Below, one piece after another: positions 7,934 to 16,069 of a DNA stretch of 64,000 nucleotides. Both the position numbers and the translations under genes were made by a program. Numbering within the stretch: position 1 is the stretch's first letter; the number at the start of each line of letters is the position of its first letter. The DNA lies in the NCBI GenBank assembly GCA_028280305.1, contig JANQMC010000025.1, positions 1 to 64,000 on the forward strand, given 5' to 3'. The notes beneath the pieces were generated by a model. That model worked only from the letters and a program-made list of their open reading frames with translations, was not told the origin of the DNA and did not search any database. The stretch is from Pelagibius sp. GTDB taxonomy: Bacteria > Pseudomonadota > Alphaproteobacteria > Kiloniellales > Kiloniellaceae.

Positions 7934-8676
7934 AGCCCCGAAAAGGGAACCAGCGCCGCCCTGTCTCTGGCCGTCAAGTTCTCCCCTCCGCCGGGAGGCA
8001 TGCCAAGCGCGATATTGGATGGCACGGCCTCTGCCATCAGTTTCGGCGGCGCCAGCTTCAAGTTCGCCATGATTTCCACATACTCGTCGCTGGAAGCGGC
8101 TTGAAGGCGGGGGTTGAGCGCCTTCTCCTCGCCGATGCTGCTGACCCAGCGCCCCTTATAATCATGACCCGGATAGACCAGGGTTTCATCCGGCATAATC
8201 AGGAGGCGTTCGAAGAGCGAGTCATACTGGGCGGCGGCGTCACCGCCCTGAAAATCTGTCCGACCGGTCGCGCCGATCAGCAGCGTATCGCCGGTGAACA
8301 CCCGGTCCCGCATCACCAGGCAATGCGAGTCCGGCGTATGGCCCGGCGTATGCACCGCCCGCAAAACCAAGTCTCCAAGTTTTATCAGGTCGCCGTCGCG
8401 CAGTCTGACGTCGACCAGCTTGCAACGGCTCTGCTCGCCCATCACCGTCAGACAGCCGGTGGTCCGCCGCAGTTCGCCGAGGCCGGTGATGTGATCGGCA
8501 TGGAGATGGGTGTCCACGGCCTGGACCAGCTTCAGATTGTACTCGCTCAACAGGGCCAGATACTGCGGCACCAGTTCACGGACCGGATCGATCAGGATCG
8601 CCTCCCGGCCATATTGGTTGCCGACGAGGTAGGTATAGCTACAGGACGTCGGGTCGAAGATCTGACGGAAAATCAA
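7930..8676 (-). CDS. MBL-fold hydrolase, probable persulfide dioxygenase (ETHE1-like)
   Basis: Metallo-beta-lactamase fold enzyme of 248 residues. The metal motif THLHADH (H57, H59, D61, H62) and the following HITGLGELR match the ETHE1/sulfur dioxygenase group, which oxidises glutathione persulfide to sulfite and uses a mononuclear iron. HTPGHTPDS and FTGDTLLIGATGRTDFQ supply further ligands. I chose the TTG at 8676, preceded by GGAGG, because it yields MIFRQIFDPTSCSYTYLVG, the usual N-terminus of this family; the frame stays open further upstream to 8886, but that part looks noncoding. The neighbour is a tandem rhodanese, which supports a role in sulfide or thiosulfate metabolism. Confidence 0.85.
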   Translation of the reverse strand: MIFRQIFDPTSCSYTYLVGNQYGREAILIDPVRELVPQYLALLSEYNLKLVQAVDTHLHADHITGLGELRRTTGCLTVMGEQSRCKLVDVRLRDGDLIKLGDLVLRAVHTPGHTPDSHCLVMRDRVFTGDTLLIGATGRTDFQGGDAAAQYDSLFERLLIMPDETLVYPGHDYKGRWVSSIGEEKALNPRLQAASSDEYVEIMANLKLAPPKLMAEAVPSNIALGMPPGGGENLTARDRAALVPFSGL

Positions 8677-8776
8677 TCTTGCCTCCGCTTCTTTAAACGC
8701 GGCGAGCCAGGCAACCTCTCCGGCCAAGGTACACGGGGGACACCGTACAATGGAGAGGTCGCCTGATCGCCACGCG

Positions 8777-9667
8777 TCAGCCGCCGGTGGTGACGGCCGA
8801 CTTCGGAAGATCCTCCGCAGCACCCCATTCCGCCCAGGAACGGTCGTAGCTGCGAACCCGGGGGAAGCCGAGCAGACGCAGGGCAAAGTACGAATGCGCC
8901 GCGGCCTTGCCGTTCTGGCAGTGCACGGCGACGTTCTTGTCCCGGGTCACGCCCAGGCCGGAAAAGTGCTTCAACAGTGCCGAGGCCGGCTTCATCGTGC
9001 CGTTGGCGGCCAGATTCTGCTTCCAGGGAATGGACTTGGCCCAGGGGATGTGACCGGCTTCGTAGAGCTTCGACGGCCGCACGTCGATCACCACCACCGA
9101 GTCGTCATCCTGGCGGTCCAACAGCCAGTCCGCCGTCGCCAGACGCCGGGGGGTCGGCGTATAGGCAAAAGTCCGGGCGGTCACCTGGGGAACCTCCTTG
9201 GTAACAGACCGCTTTTCCGCGACCCACTTCGGAAACCCGCCGTTCAACACGCTGGCCTGGCGGTGGCCGAAATACTCGACCATCCAAAACAGCCGGGCTG
9301 CGTGGAAGCCGCCCTTGTCGTCGTAGAAAACGACCGGCGTGTCTTTATCGATCCCGCGCTCGCCAAGCATCCGAACCAGGGTTTCGTGAGGCAGCAGATC
9401 GCCGGAAACGTGGCTGTCGGCATCGATAACATCGTCGGCACCCAGATGAACGGCACCTGGGATATGCCCCTCATCGTAAGCCTCCCTCGGGCGCACATCG
9501 ACGATATTGACGGCTCCCGTCTCCATCATCACCCGAAGGCCCTCGGTATCGGTCAGAAGATCATTGTTGGCATAGCCCTGGTCGGCCGCATGGCTGGCGC
9601 AGGCGGTCAGCCCTGCCAATGCCAGGGGCGCCAGAAAGCGACTAAGCCTGAAACTGAATATGGTCAT
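8777..9667 (-). CDS. Tandem-rhodanese thiosulfate/mercaptopyruvate sulfurtransferase, lipoprotein
   Basis: Two rhodanese domains follow an export signal with lipobox LTAC (C23 from the ATG at 9667, which has AGAGGAAG upstream; a TTG at 9688 is less likely). The N-terminal domain lacks the catalytic Cys (VVFYDDKGGF), as is normal for tandem rhodaneses. The C-terminal domain has it in VAVHCQNGKAA (C250). The enzyme should move sulfane sulfur between thiosulfate or mercaptopyruvate and a thiol acceptor in the periplasm. A lipid anchor is unusual compared with the cytoplasmic SseA type. It is 100 bases upstream of the persulfide dioxygenase gene and probably works with it. Confidence 0.9.
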   Translation of the reverse strand: MTIFSFRLSRFLAPLALAGLTACASHAADQGYANNDLLTDTEGLRVMMETGAVNIVDVRPREAYDEGHIPGAVHLGADDVIDADSHVSGDLLPHETLVRMLGERGIDKDTPVVFYDDKGGFHAARLFWMVEYFGHRQASVLNGGFPKWVAEKRSVTKEVPQVTARTFAYTPTPRRLATADWLLDRQDDDSVVVIDVRPSKLYEAGHIPWAKSIPWKQNLAANGTMKPASALLKHFSGLGVTRDKNVAVHCQNGKAAAHSYFALRLLGFPRVRSYDRSWAEWGAAEDLPKSAVTTGG

Positions 9668-9686
9668 CGTATACTTCCTCTTCGTC

Positions 9687-9712
9687 AAAATGAGGCGGCC
9701 TGAGCGGCCGCC
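9687..9712 (-). terminator. Possible minus-strand terminator
   Basis: GGCGGCC (9694-9700) pairs with GGCCGCC (9706-9712) around five bases. Read on the minus strand, the hairpin is followed by TCATTTT. It lies after the methyltransferase gene and before the rhodanese gene; the T run is short. Confidence 0.4.
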
Positions 9713-9805
9713 GGCTCGTCAATAAAAGGGGGAGCGTCTTGCCGTCGCCCCACCACTCTTGCATTCCGCTGCGCCCTTCCTGGGCCCTGCGGCAAGGACC
9801 CCGGC

Positions 9806-10633
9806 CTAGGCCTGGGCCTTGCGGGCTCTGGCAAACAAAACCGAGGTATCGAAGGATGTGACGTTGTTGTCCTCGACCCAGGCGACGCTTGCCCGGCACA
9901 GGCTTTCCGCCTCTGCCTGCGGCATCTGATCGACCGTCCAGCAAAGACCGGAGCCCAGCACGACGGTCCACCAGTCCTCGGCATCGGCCAGTTCCTGGCG
10001 GTCCGGGTGATCTTCGATCTCGATGTTCGACAGACCGCCGGCCTTCAGCACCCGGTGAAAGCTGTCGCGGTTATCGATCCGCTCCCAGGGGTTGAAGGCA
10101 CGGCGCAGGTCGGGGCGCAGCCGCTCGACCTCGTCCCAAAAGGGTTCCACACAGGGCGCCAGGAAACTCGCTTTCCAGGAGGTGATGGCCAGTTGCCCTC
10201 CTGGGCGCAGCATGCGCCAAAGCTCGGCAATCTGGCGTTCCATATCGGGAACGAAGAAGACCGAAAAGACGCTGACCACCGCATCGAAATGCATGTCGGG
10301 GAAGCCGAGGCCGGTCATATCCCCGCGGCGGAACTGGATGTTCGTCAGACCTCTCTTCTCCGCGGCCCGGCGGCCCTGGGCCAGCATGTTCTCGGCCAGG
10401 TCCACGGCGATGATCCGCCCACGCGGACCGACACGCTCGGCCGCCGGGATCGCCGAAGCGCCGGTACCGCAGCCGACGTCGAGCACGCTGGCGCCGGGCG
10501 CCAGATCAAGCCGATCGACGGTTCCCTGGCCGTGGCGTGCCCAAAAGCCGTTGGAACCCGCATCAAAGAGATCGGCGGCTGAGTTATAGGTGGCCTCGGC
10601 CTTCGCCTTGGCCGCTTCCAAGTCGCTTTGCAT
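9806..10633 (-). CDS. SAM-dependent methyltransferase (UbiE/COQ5-like)
   Basis: Class I methyltransferase with motif I VLDVGCGTGASAIPAA (about residues 50-65), the acidic ribose-binding position in IIAVDLAENML, and the post-motif LRPGGQLAITSW. The best start is the ATG at 10633, preceded by AAAGGAAG; the frame is open for 48 more codons upstream, but these overlap the intergenic spacer. Product 275 residues. The substrate cannot be deduced; UbiE-like proteins act on quinones, small acids or toxins such as arsenite, and no As-binding Cys cluster is visible here. It lies 64 bases after the 1-Cys peroxiredoxin gene on the same strand and may be co-transcribed. Confidence 0.85.
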   Translation of the reverse strand: MQSDLEAAKAKAEATYNSAADLFDAGSNGFWARHGQGTVDRLDLAPGASVLDVGCGTGASAIPAAERVGPRGRIIAVDLAENMLAQGRRAAEKRGLTNIQFRRGDMTGLGFPDMHFDAVVSVFSVFFVPDMERQIAELWRMLRPGGQLAITSWKASFLAPCVEPFWDEVERLRPDLRRAFNPWERIDNRDSFHRVLKAGGLSNIEIEDHPDRQELADAEDWWTVVLGSGLCWTVDQMPQAEAESLCRASVAWVEDNNVTSFDTSVLFARARKAQA

Positions 10634-10697
10634 TGTCGTGAACTTCCTTTGGTCCGCCTGGCGGCGACTTCCCTGCCCGACCGGGCCGAACAGAGGG

Positions 10698-11357
10698 TCA
10701 ATCCGGCTGGGCGACAATCCGCAGATAGGGGCGCGGCGCCCGCCAGCCGTCGGGGAACTTCTTGCGGGCCTCTTCATCCTTCAGCGCCGGAACGATGATC
10801 ACGTCTTCGCCTTGCTTCCAGTTCACCGGCGTGGCGACGGAATGATTGGCGGTGAGCTGCAGCGAGTCGATGACTCTGAGGATTTCGTCGAAGTTCCGGC
10901 CGGTGCTCATGGGATAGACGACCATCAGCTTGATCTTCTTGTCCGGCCCGATGACGTAAACCGTCCGCACCGTGGCGTTGTCGATCGCCGTACGGCCGTT
11001 GGCGGTATCACCGGCCGTGGCCGGCAACATGCCGTAGAGCTTGGCGACCTTCAGGTCGGCGTCGCCGATCAGGGGGAAGTTGGGGGCGTAGCCCTGGGTT
11101 TCCTCGATATCGTCGGCCCAGCGCTCGTGATCCTCGATCGGATCGACACTGAGACCCACCACCTTCACGTTGCGCTTCTCGAACTCCGGCTTCAGCTTGG
11201 CCATGTAGCCCAGTTCGGTGGTGCAGACGGGCGTGAAATCCTTTGGGTGAGAAAACAGCACCGCCCAACTGTCGCCGATCCAGTCGTGAAAGCTGATCGA
11301 CCCCTCGGTCGTTTGCGCGGTGAAGTCGGGAGCGGTTTGGTTAAGCTGTAACGCCAT
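10698..11357 (-). CDS. 1-Cys peroxiredoxin, Prx6 family
   Basis: A 219-residue peroxidase with the Prx6 signature HPKDFTPVCTTE (peroxidatic C45) and the long C-terminal arm (WKQGEDVIIVPALKDEEARKKFPDGWR) that mediates dimerisation. No resolving Cys is in the expected 2-Cys positions. The ATG at 11357 follows AGAGG; an upstream frame extension to 11390 is not needed. It probably detoxifies peroxides and is the first gene of a short minus-strand unit with the methyltransferase. The window contains two peroxiredoxins of different subfamilies. Confidence 0.93.
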   Translation of the reverse strand: MALQLNQTAPDFTAQTTEGSISFHDWIGDSWAVLFSHPKDFTPVCTTELGYMAKLKPEFEKRNVKVVGLSVDPIEDHERWADDIEETQGYAPNFPLIGDADLKVAKLYGMLPATAGDTANGRTAIDNATVRTVYVIGPDKKIKLMVVYPMSTGRNFDEILRVIDSLQLTANHSVATPVNWKQGEDVIIVPALKDEEARKKFPDGWRAPRPYLRIVAQPD

Positions 11358-11703
11358 TATTATACCTCTTTCTTGTAAGCTTCTGGTCATTGAAATAGCT
11401 GGGAAAATCCGTCAGCCGGTGGCGCCCTTGGGCTACGGCTGGGCTCCGGCCTTCCATTCGGCGCGACGCTAATCGTCACGGCGCGGCGAAGACCTGAGGA
11501 AAAGAAAAGAAATATGTGAAACTTCCATCCACGGCTGGCCGGGCGCCCCGGCGCGCGTGATCGCTCTCACGAAGATGTGATCCGGGGCGGGTCTTCAGTG
11601 TCAAAGCGAAATGCGACTGAAACAAAGCCTCATCATGATCCCGGACCCATTACGGAATGTGGGAGCGCTCCCTGGGTAGGCGCTAGGAAGGGGTGAGCGT
11701 TCA
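11358..11703. promoter_or_regulatory. Divergent intergenic region with a LacI-like palindrome
   Basis: This 346-base gap separates the divergent Prx6 gene and the large regulator gene. Near its right end is a perfect 12-bp palindrome GGGAGCGCTCCC (11661-11672), within TGGGAGCGCTCCCT, which fits the general LacI-family operator pattern TGGNANCGNTNCCA at all but the last base. AGGAAGGGG (11685-11693) is the likely ribosome binding site of the regulator. I see no convincing -35/-10 pair and no small ORF. Confidence 0.4.
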
Positions 11704-14700
11704 GTGGGAGTGGGAGTACGCGTGGGAGAGCGATCAAACTTAGCGAGGCTGTCGGCCCCGGCAGCTTCCTTTCAGGTAGGTGACTGGCAGATAGACCCGG
11801 CAACCAGGCGATTCAGCCGGGGCGACGAGGCACGGCGGGTCTCGCCGAAAGCCGCTTTGGTCCTGACGATCCTGGCGGAGGCCCGGGGAGCAGTGGTGCC
11901 CCGCGAACACCTGCTGGACCAGGTTTGGCCCGAAGTGACGGTCGGCGAGGAAGTGCTTACCCAGGCCATCGCCGAGCTGCGTCGCGCCTTCAATGACTCT
12001 GCGCGCAGGCCGCGTTACATCGAAACCGTGCCCAAAGCCGGCTATCGGCTGTTGCCGGCGCTTCAACAGGCGGCCCCCGATACCCCAGAGCCGAGGCAGC
12101 CGGATGACCCGGCCCCATCATCGGACGAGCCGGCAATCTTCGTTCTCGGGCGCGAGCACAAACAAGTGACAGTTCTGGATTGCGCGATCAGCGACGCAGC
12201 CACCCTGGCCGCACGGCTGGACGCGGAGGCGATGGCGGACAGCATCGACCATCTGCATCACATCGCCCGAGAGGTTATCGGCCGCTACGACGGTACCGTG
12301 GCGCAGTGGCTCGGCGACGGTCTGGTCGCACTCTTTGGCGCGCCGCGGGCGCTGGAGGATCATTCCCGCTCCGCTATCGGCGCGGCACGTGAGCTGATGC
12401 GCCGCTTTGAAGCAGAGTCGATACCGCTGTTCAACGGTACTGAGAAGCTGCGGCTCTCCGTGGGCATTCATACCGGGCCGGCCGTTGTCGGCCTCCGTGA
12501 AGCGGGCTCGCAGGAAATCTTCACCGCCATTGGGGTGACGACCGAGACGGCCAAGCAACTGCGGATCGGCGCCCCCGCCGGTGTGTTGCTGGCCAGTGCC
12601 GAGACCTGCGCTATGGTCGGCTCGGAAATCATCTCCAGCCGCTTCGGCCTTGGAGAGGATGCGGTGAGGGCCTTTCAGGTCCACGCCTTCACCGACCGCC
12701 GGTCAGGCGTGCCGCGGCGCGGCCAGCCCTTTTTGAGCAAGTTTGTCGGCCGGGAACGGGAACTGGACATGCTGCTCGCGCGCATCGGTTCCCTCTCCTT
12801 GAGCGGGGGACAGGTCATCAACGTGACCGGCGATCCGGGGATCGGCAAGTCGCGGCTCACCTCGGAGCTGGAAACAGCCCTCGCCGATACCGAAGTCCGG
12901 GTCCTGCGTGCCCATTGCCTGCCGCATGGCCGAAGCAGCCCCTACCTTCCGCTCGCCCGCCTGCTACAGGAAATCTGCACCAAGGACTCCGGCGTCGAGA
13001 ACAGGACGCTGGCCGAGCGCCTTTCCGAGAAGTTGGGCGAGGTCGGTCTGGAGCAGACGGAAACGGAGCCGCTGCTGCTGCAAATCCTGGGCCTGCCCGT
13101 TGACAGCAGGATTGCCGACAGCCTTGCCGCCGAGCAGAAACAGCAGCTTATTTTCGAAGGCTTGCACCGATTGGTGGCCAAGGCGGCGGAACGGTCGCCC
13201 CTGGTCCTGCTGATCGAGGATCTTCATTGGATCGACGCGACCTCCGAGGCGTGGCTGAAGGAACAGACAATGCGCCTGACCGGCAAGTCCGTGCTCATGC
13301 TCGTGACCCATCGGCCGGGATATCATGCCCCATGGCAAAGCCACTCGACGGCGACTCAGATCGCTCTCCCGGTGCTCGACCCGGCGGACAGCAGTGCATT
13401 GATCCGCTCGGTTCCCCGCAAGTCGGCGCTGCCTCCGGACGCCCTCGCGGGCGTCGTCTCGCGGGCCCAGGGCAACCCCTTTTTTCTGGAGGAACTGGCA
13501 TTCACCTACCCGGGTGAGTCAACAGAGACCCGCAGCATTCCCGACACCGTACAGGCCGTCATTGCCGCCAGGATCGACCGCCTGCCGAACCTCGACAAGC
13601 ATCTCCTGCAAATCGCGGCCGTGATCGGTGCTCGCATTCCCCTGAAGCTTCTGGAGAAGGTCGACAGGCTGGACCCCTCATCGCGTCGCGAGGCTCTGCA
13701 ACGCCTTCAGCAGACCGAACTGCTCTACCAGCGTCATGGCGCGCCCGACCACATCTTCGCCTTTAAGCACGCCCTGACCCAGGATGTCGCCTACCTCGGA
13801 CTGGTCGCCAAGGCGCGCCGCAAGCTGCACCTGGACATTGCCGAAGCATTGAGAAATGACTTCGCCGATCTCGTCGATCAGCGTCCGGAAATTCTCGCCC
13901 GCCATTTGACCGAAGCCGGCAGGACTTTGGAGGCCGTCACCCATTGGCATGCCGCAGGGCGCAAGGCGGCGGCCAAGGCCACCGGCGTCGAGGCGGTCGC
14001 ACACTATGAGACAGCGATCGAGCTGATCGACCGGCAACCATCGGACAACAGCCTGGCGGAAGCCAAGCTGGCGATCCTCATCGATCTCGGTGCCGTCCTG
14101 CAGAACCTCAAGGGTGCGGGCGCGCCGGCGGTTGGCGAGGTCTATCGTCAGGCCCGTGAAATCAGCGGCAGCATCGCCGAGGCGCGGGAGGGTTTCGTCG
14201 CCCTCTGGGGCCTTTGGCACTATACGGTCATGAACGCGCGGTTCCAGTCGTCGGAAGATCTGGCCGACGAGTTACTCGATCTGGCAGGTAAGGACCCGGA
14301 CGTGGAGCTGAATTTCCACGCCCATCAGGCGATCTGGACGACGGCCCGCTTCACGGGCTCGCTGGCGCAGGCAATGGCCCATACCGAAGCCGGCATGGCC
14401 CTCGCCGATCAGAGCTTCCACACCGCCCCGCACTACCTGTTCGGCGGCCACGATCCGATCTGTTGCGCCCGGGGCACCCGGGCCATCGTCTTGGGGCTCC
14501 AGGGCGCGCTTGATTCGGCGGTCAGTGAGATGACGGCCACGATTGCTTTGGCCGAAAGCCTGAATCACCGACCCAGCCTTGCCAGCGCCTATCTGAATGC
14601 GACCGACCTCTATCTTGCCGCCCGAGACCGGCCGGCGCTGAAGGCTGTCGCCGCAGAGCTGCGCCGACTGGGCGAAGAACTCGGGTTTGCCATGCACGCC

Positions 14701-15225
14701 AACATCGGCCGTTTCTCCCTGGCCTGGTGCCGTTTCAAGGAAAACCGAGAGCACGAGGCGCTCAACGAAATGCGCCGTGTCCTCGATCTCACCAAGCGCA
14801 GCGGCGGCACGGCGCGGGAGCCCTATCATTATGCGCTCTTCGCGGAATGCCTCTCCGAAGCAGGCCTTCACAATGAGGCTCGCTGCGTGATCAACGAAGT
14901 CTTTGAAGAGATCAGCGAGCGGCGGCAGCATCACTGGGCCAAGAGCGAGGCGCACCGCATGCTGGGAGAGATCCTTTTGAACGCCGCTTGCGGCCAGGAC
15001 GCCTTTGCCGAACACCACTTTCTCGAAGCCCGCAAGATCGCCGTGGCACAGGGCGCCATGTCCCTGGAGCTGCGCGCCGCCTGCAGCCAGGCAAAGCTGT
15101 GGCAGAAGAAAGGAAAAGCGGCGCCGGCGGGCGAACTTCTAGAAGGCGTTTACAGACGCTTTACCGAAGGCTTCGACAGCGTCGATCTGGCCTACGCGCG
15201 CGGGCTGATCGGCCTGAAGAACTAG
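11704..15225 (+). CDS. Multidomain regulator: winged helix, degenerate cyclase, AAA ATPase, TPR-like tail
   Basis: An 1173-residue protein. Residues 24-118 form an OmpR/CadC-type winged-helix DNA-binding domain (RRAFNDSARRPRYIETVPKAGYRL is diagnostic). Residues about 150-305 are a class III nucleotide-cyclase domain that keeps GDG (D205) but has lost other catalytic positions: the first metal Asp is Ala (VTVLDCAIS, A161), and the Asn and Arg of NxAAR are Glu and Gln (TTETAKQL, E281 and Q285). It is therefore probably a sensor, not an enzyme. A STAND/AAA ATPase follows, with Walker A GDPGIGKS (376-383) and Walker B LVLLIEDLHWID. The last 400 residues are helical TPR-like repeats. The start is GTG at 11704 (other GTGs at 11710 and 11722). 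Ligand and target genes are unknown. Confidence 0.85.
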   Translation: MGVGVRVGERSNLARLSAPAASFQVGDWQIDPATRRFSRGDEARRVSPKAALVLTILAEARGAVVPREHLLDQVWPEVTVGEEVLTQAIAELRRAFNDSARRPRYIETVPKAGYRLLPALQQAAPDTPEPRQPDDPAPSSDEPAIFVLGREHKQVTVLDCAISDAATLAARLDAEAMADSIDHLHHIAREVIGRYDGTVAQWLGDGLVALFGAPRALEDHSRSAIGAARELMRRFEAESIPLFNGTEKLRLSVGIHTGPAVVGLREAGSQEIFTAIGVTTETAKQLRIGAPAGVLLASAETCAMVGSEIISSRFGLGEDAVRAFQVHAFTDRRSGVPRRGQPFLSKFVGRERELDMLLARIGSLSLSGGQVINVTGDPGIGKSRLTSELETALADTEVRVLRAHCLPHGRSSPYLPLARLLQEICTKDSGVENRTLAERLSEKLGEVGLEQTETEPLLLQILGLPVDSRIADSLAAEQKQQLIFEGLHRLVAKAAERSPLVLLIEDLHWIDATSEAWLKEQTMRLTGKSVLMLVTHRPGYHAPWQSHSTATQIALPVLDPADSSALIRSVPRKSALPPDALAGVVSRAQGNPFFLEELAFTYPGESTETRSIPDTVQAVIAARIDRLPNLDKHLLQIAAVIGARIPLKLLEKVDRLDPSSRREALQRLQQTELLYQRHGAPDHIFAFKHALTQDVAYLGLVAKARRKLHLDIAEALRNDFADLVDQRPEILARHLTEAGRTLEAVTHWHAAGRKAAAKATGVEAVAHYETAIELIDRQPSDNSLAEAKLAILIDLGAVLQNLKGAGAPAVGEVYRQAREISGSIAEAREGFVALWGLWHYTVMNARFQSSEDLADELLDLAGKDPDVELNFHAHQAIWTTARFTGSLAQAMAHTEAGMALADQSFHTAPHYLFGGHDPICCARGTRAIVLGLQGALDSAVSEMTATIALAESLNHRPSLASAYLNATDLYLAARDRPALKAVAAELRRLGEELGFAMHANIGRFSLAWCRFKENREHEALNEMRRVLDLTKRSGGTAREPYHYALFAECLSEAGLHNEARCVINEVFEEISERRQHHWAKSEAHRMLGEILLNAACGQDAFAEHHFLEARKIAVAQGAMSLELRAACSQAKLWQKKGKAAPAGELLEGVYRRFTEGFDSVDLAYARGLIGLKN

Positions 15226-15254
15226 TCGTCCGGCAGATCCCTCCCAGCGCTGGA

Positions 15255-15623
15255 TCAGAGCACCTTCCATTCACCGGACTCTGTTTTGCAGCGGTCGAAA
15301 ATGTAGCGGAAGGTATTGGCGACCTTGCTGACCTGGATGTCGTGCTGTAACCGCCGGCAAGTCAGCCCCTTGTGCTCGAAGACTCTGATCAGTTGAACGG
15401 CGCCGGTGTTGCCGCTCGTCTCGTTGGACCAGGTCTCGACGGTTCCGACCTCGGCCGTTTCCCCCTGGTAGAGCTTGGCCGCGGCAGCCACGAGCAGCTC
15501 TATGTCTTTGTCCGTCAGCTCAAAGCCGGAGCGTTGAAAAGGATTGAACTGTGCCTGGGCCGGCAGCGTCAGGCTTGTCACGAAAAGAGCGGCCAGGGCG
15601 GCCAGGGCAAAAGTCTTGAACAC
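15255..15623 (-). CDS. Exported protein, surface-antigen (RT0821/17 kDa-like) domain
   Basis: Starting at the GTG at 15623 (AAAGGGGA upstream), the product is 122 residues with a clear Sec signal (FALAALAALFVTSLTLPAQAQ). The mature part ends with WSNETSGNTGAVQLIRVFEHKGLTCRRLQHDI, a pattern like the C-terminal domain of bacterial 17-kDa surface antigens, in which an aromatic, an SGN-G motif and a Cys-Arg recur. It lacks a lipobox, so it is probably periplasmic or loosely surface-associated. It is convergent with the large regulator gene, 29 bases away. Function unknown. Confidence 0.7.
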   Translation of the reverse strand: MFKTFALAALAALFVTSLTLPAQAQFNPFQRSGFELTDKDIELLVAAAAKLYQGETAEVGTVETWSNETSGNTGAVQLIRVFEHKGLTCRRLQHDIQVSKVANTFRYIFDRCKTESGEWKVL

Positions 15624-15814
15624 GCGCTTCCCCTTTGGTTGATGGCGCTCTGCGTTCTGGCGCGCCGTTGTGCTGCTGTGCAGGCTGGTCAAAGGTATTA
15701 CGCCCTTCTAATCCTCACTGCCTGCTGCAAAAGACTAGCCAGACCGTCAAGGAAAGGCCAGTGCGAAACAACCATGGAGACCGGTAATGGCTCCCCAATG
15801 ACAACCCCGGGGCA

Positions 15815-15994
15815 CTAACCCTTGGGCCCGGCCAGCAGCCAGATGATAAAGCCCAGCAACGGCAAAATCAGAATAAGAACGATCCAGAACACCTTGCCAC
15901 CGGTCGAAGCTCCACTTTGCACGGTCTTCACGATGGCCCAGATGTTGGCGACCAACAGCAAAAGCCCAAAAATTCCGCCGACTTCAATACCCAT
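15815..15994 (-). CDS. Small membrane protein, PLDc_N-like
   Basis: A 59-residue frame on the minus strand starting MGIEVGGIFGLLLLVANIWA. It has two hydrophobic helices separated by a short polar turn (KTVQSGASTGGKV) and ends IIWLLAGPKG. This two-helix hairpin with a W-x-x-x-I-x-L-P-x-x-G core (FWIVLILILPLLGFIIW) is the form of the phospholipase D/nuclease N-terminal domain found as a stand-alone small protein in many bacteria. AAGAAGGG precedes the ATG. It probably inserts in the inner membrane; no biochemical role is known. Confidence 0.75.
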   Translation of the reverse strand: MGIEVGGIFGLLLLVANIWAIVKTVQSGASTGGKVFWIVLILILPLLGFIIWLLAGPKG

Positions 15995-16069
15995 AAATCT
16001 ACCCTTCTTTCAGAAAATGAACTCTGTGCTTACGGCATGCAACCAAGGCGGCGGCTATGAGGCCGCCGC

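Noticed and set aside
8677-8886. 70-codon upstream extension of the persulfide dioxygenase frame
   Set aside because: Composition is noncoding-like, it overlaps the end of the rhodanese gene, and the TTG at 8676 has a strong ribosome binding site.
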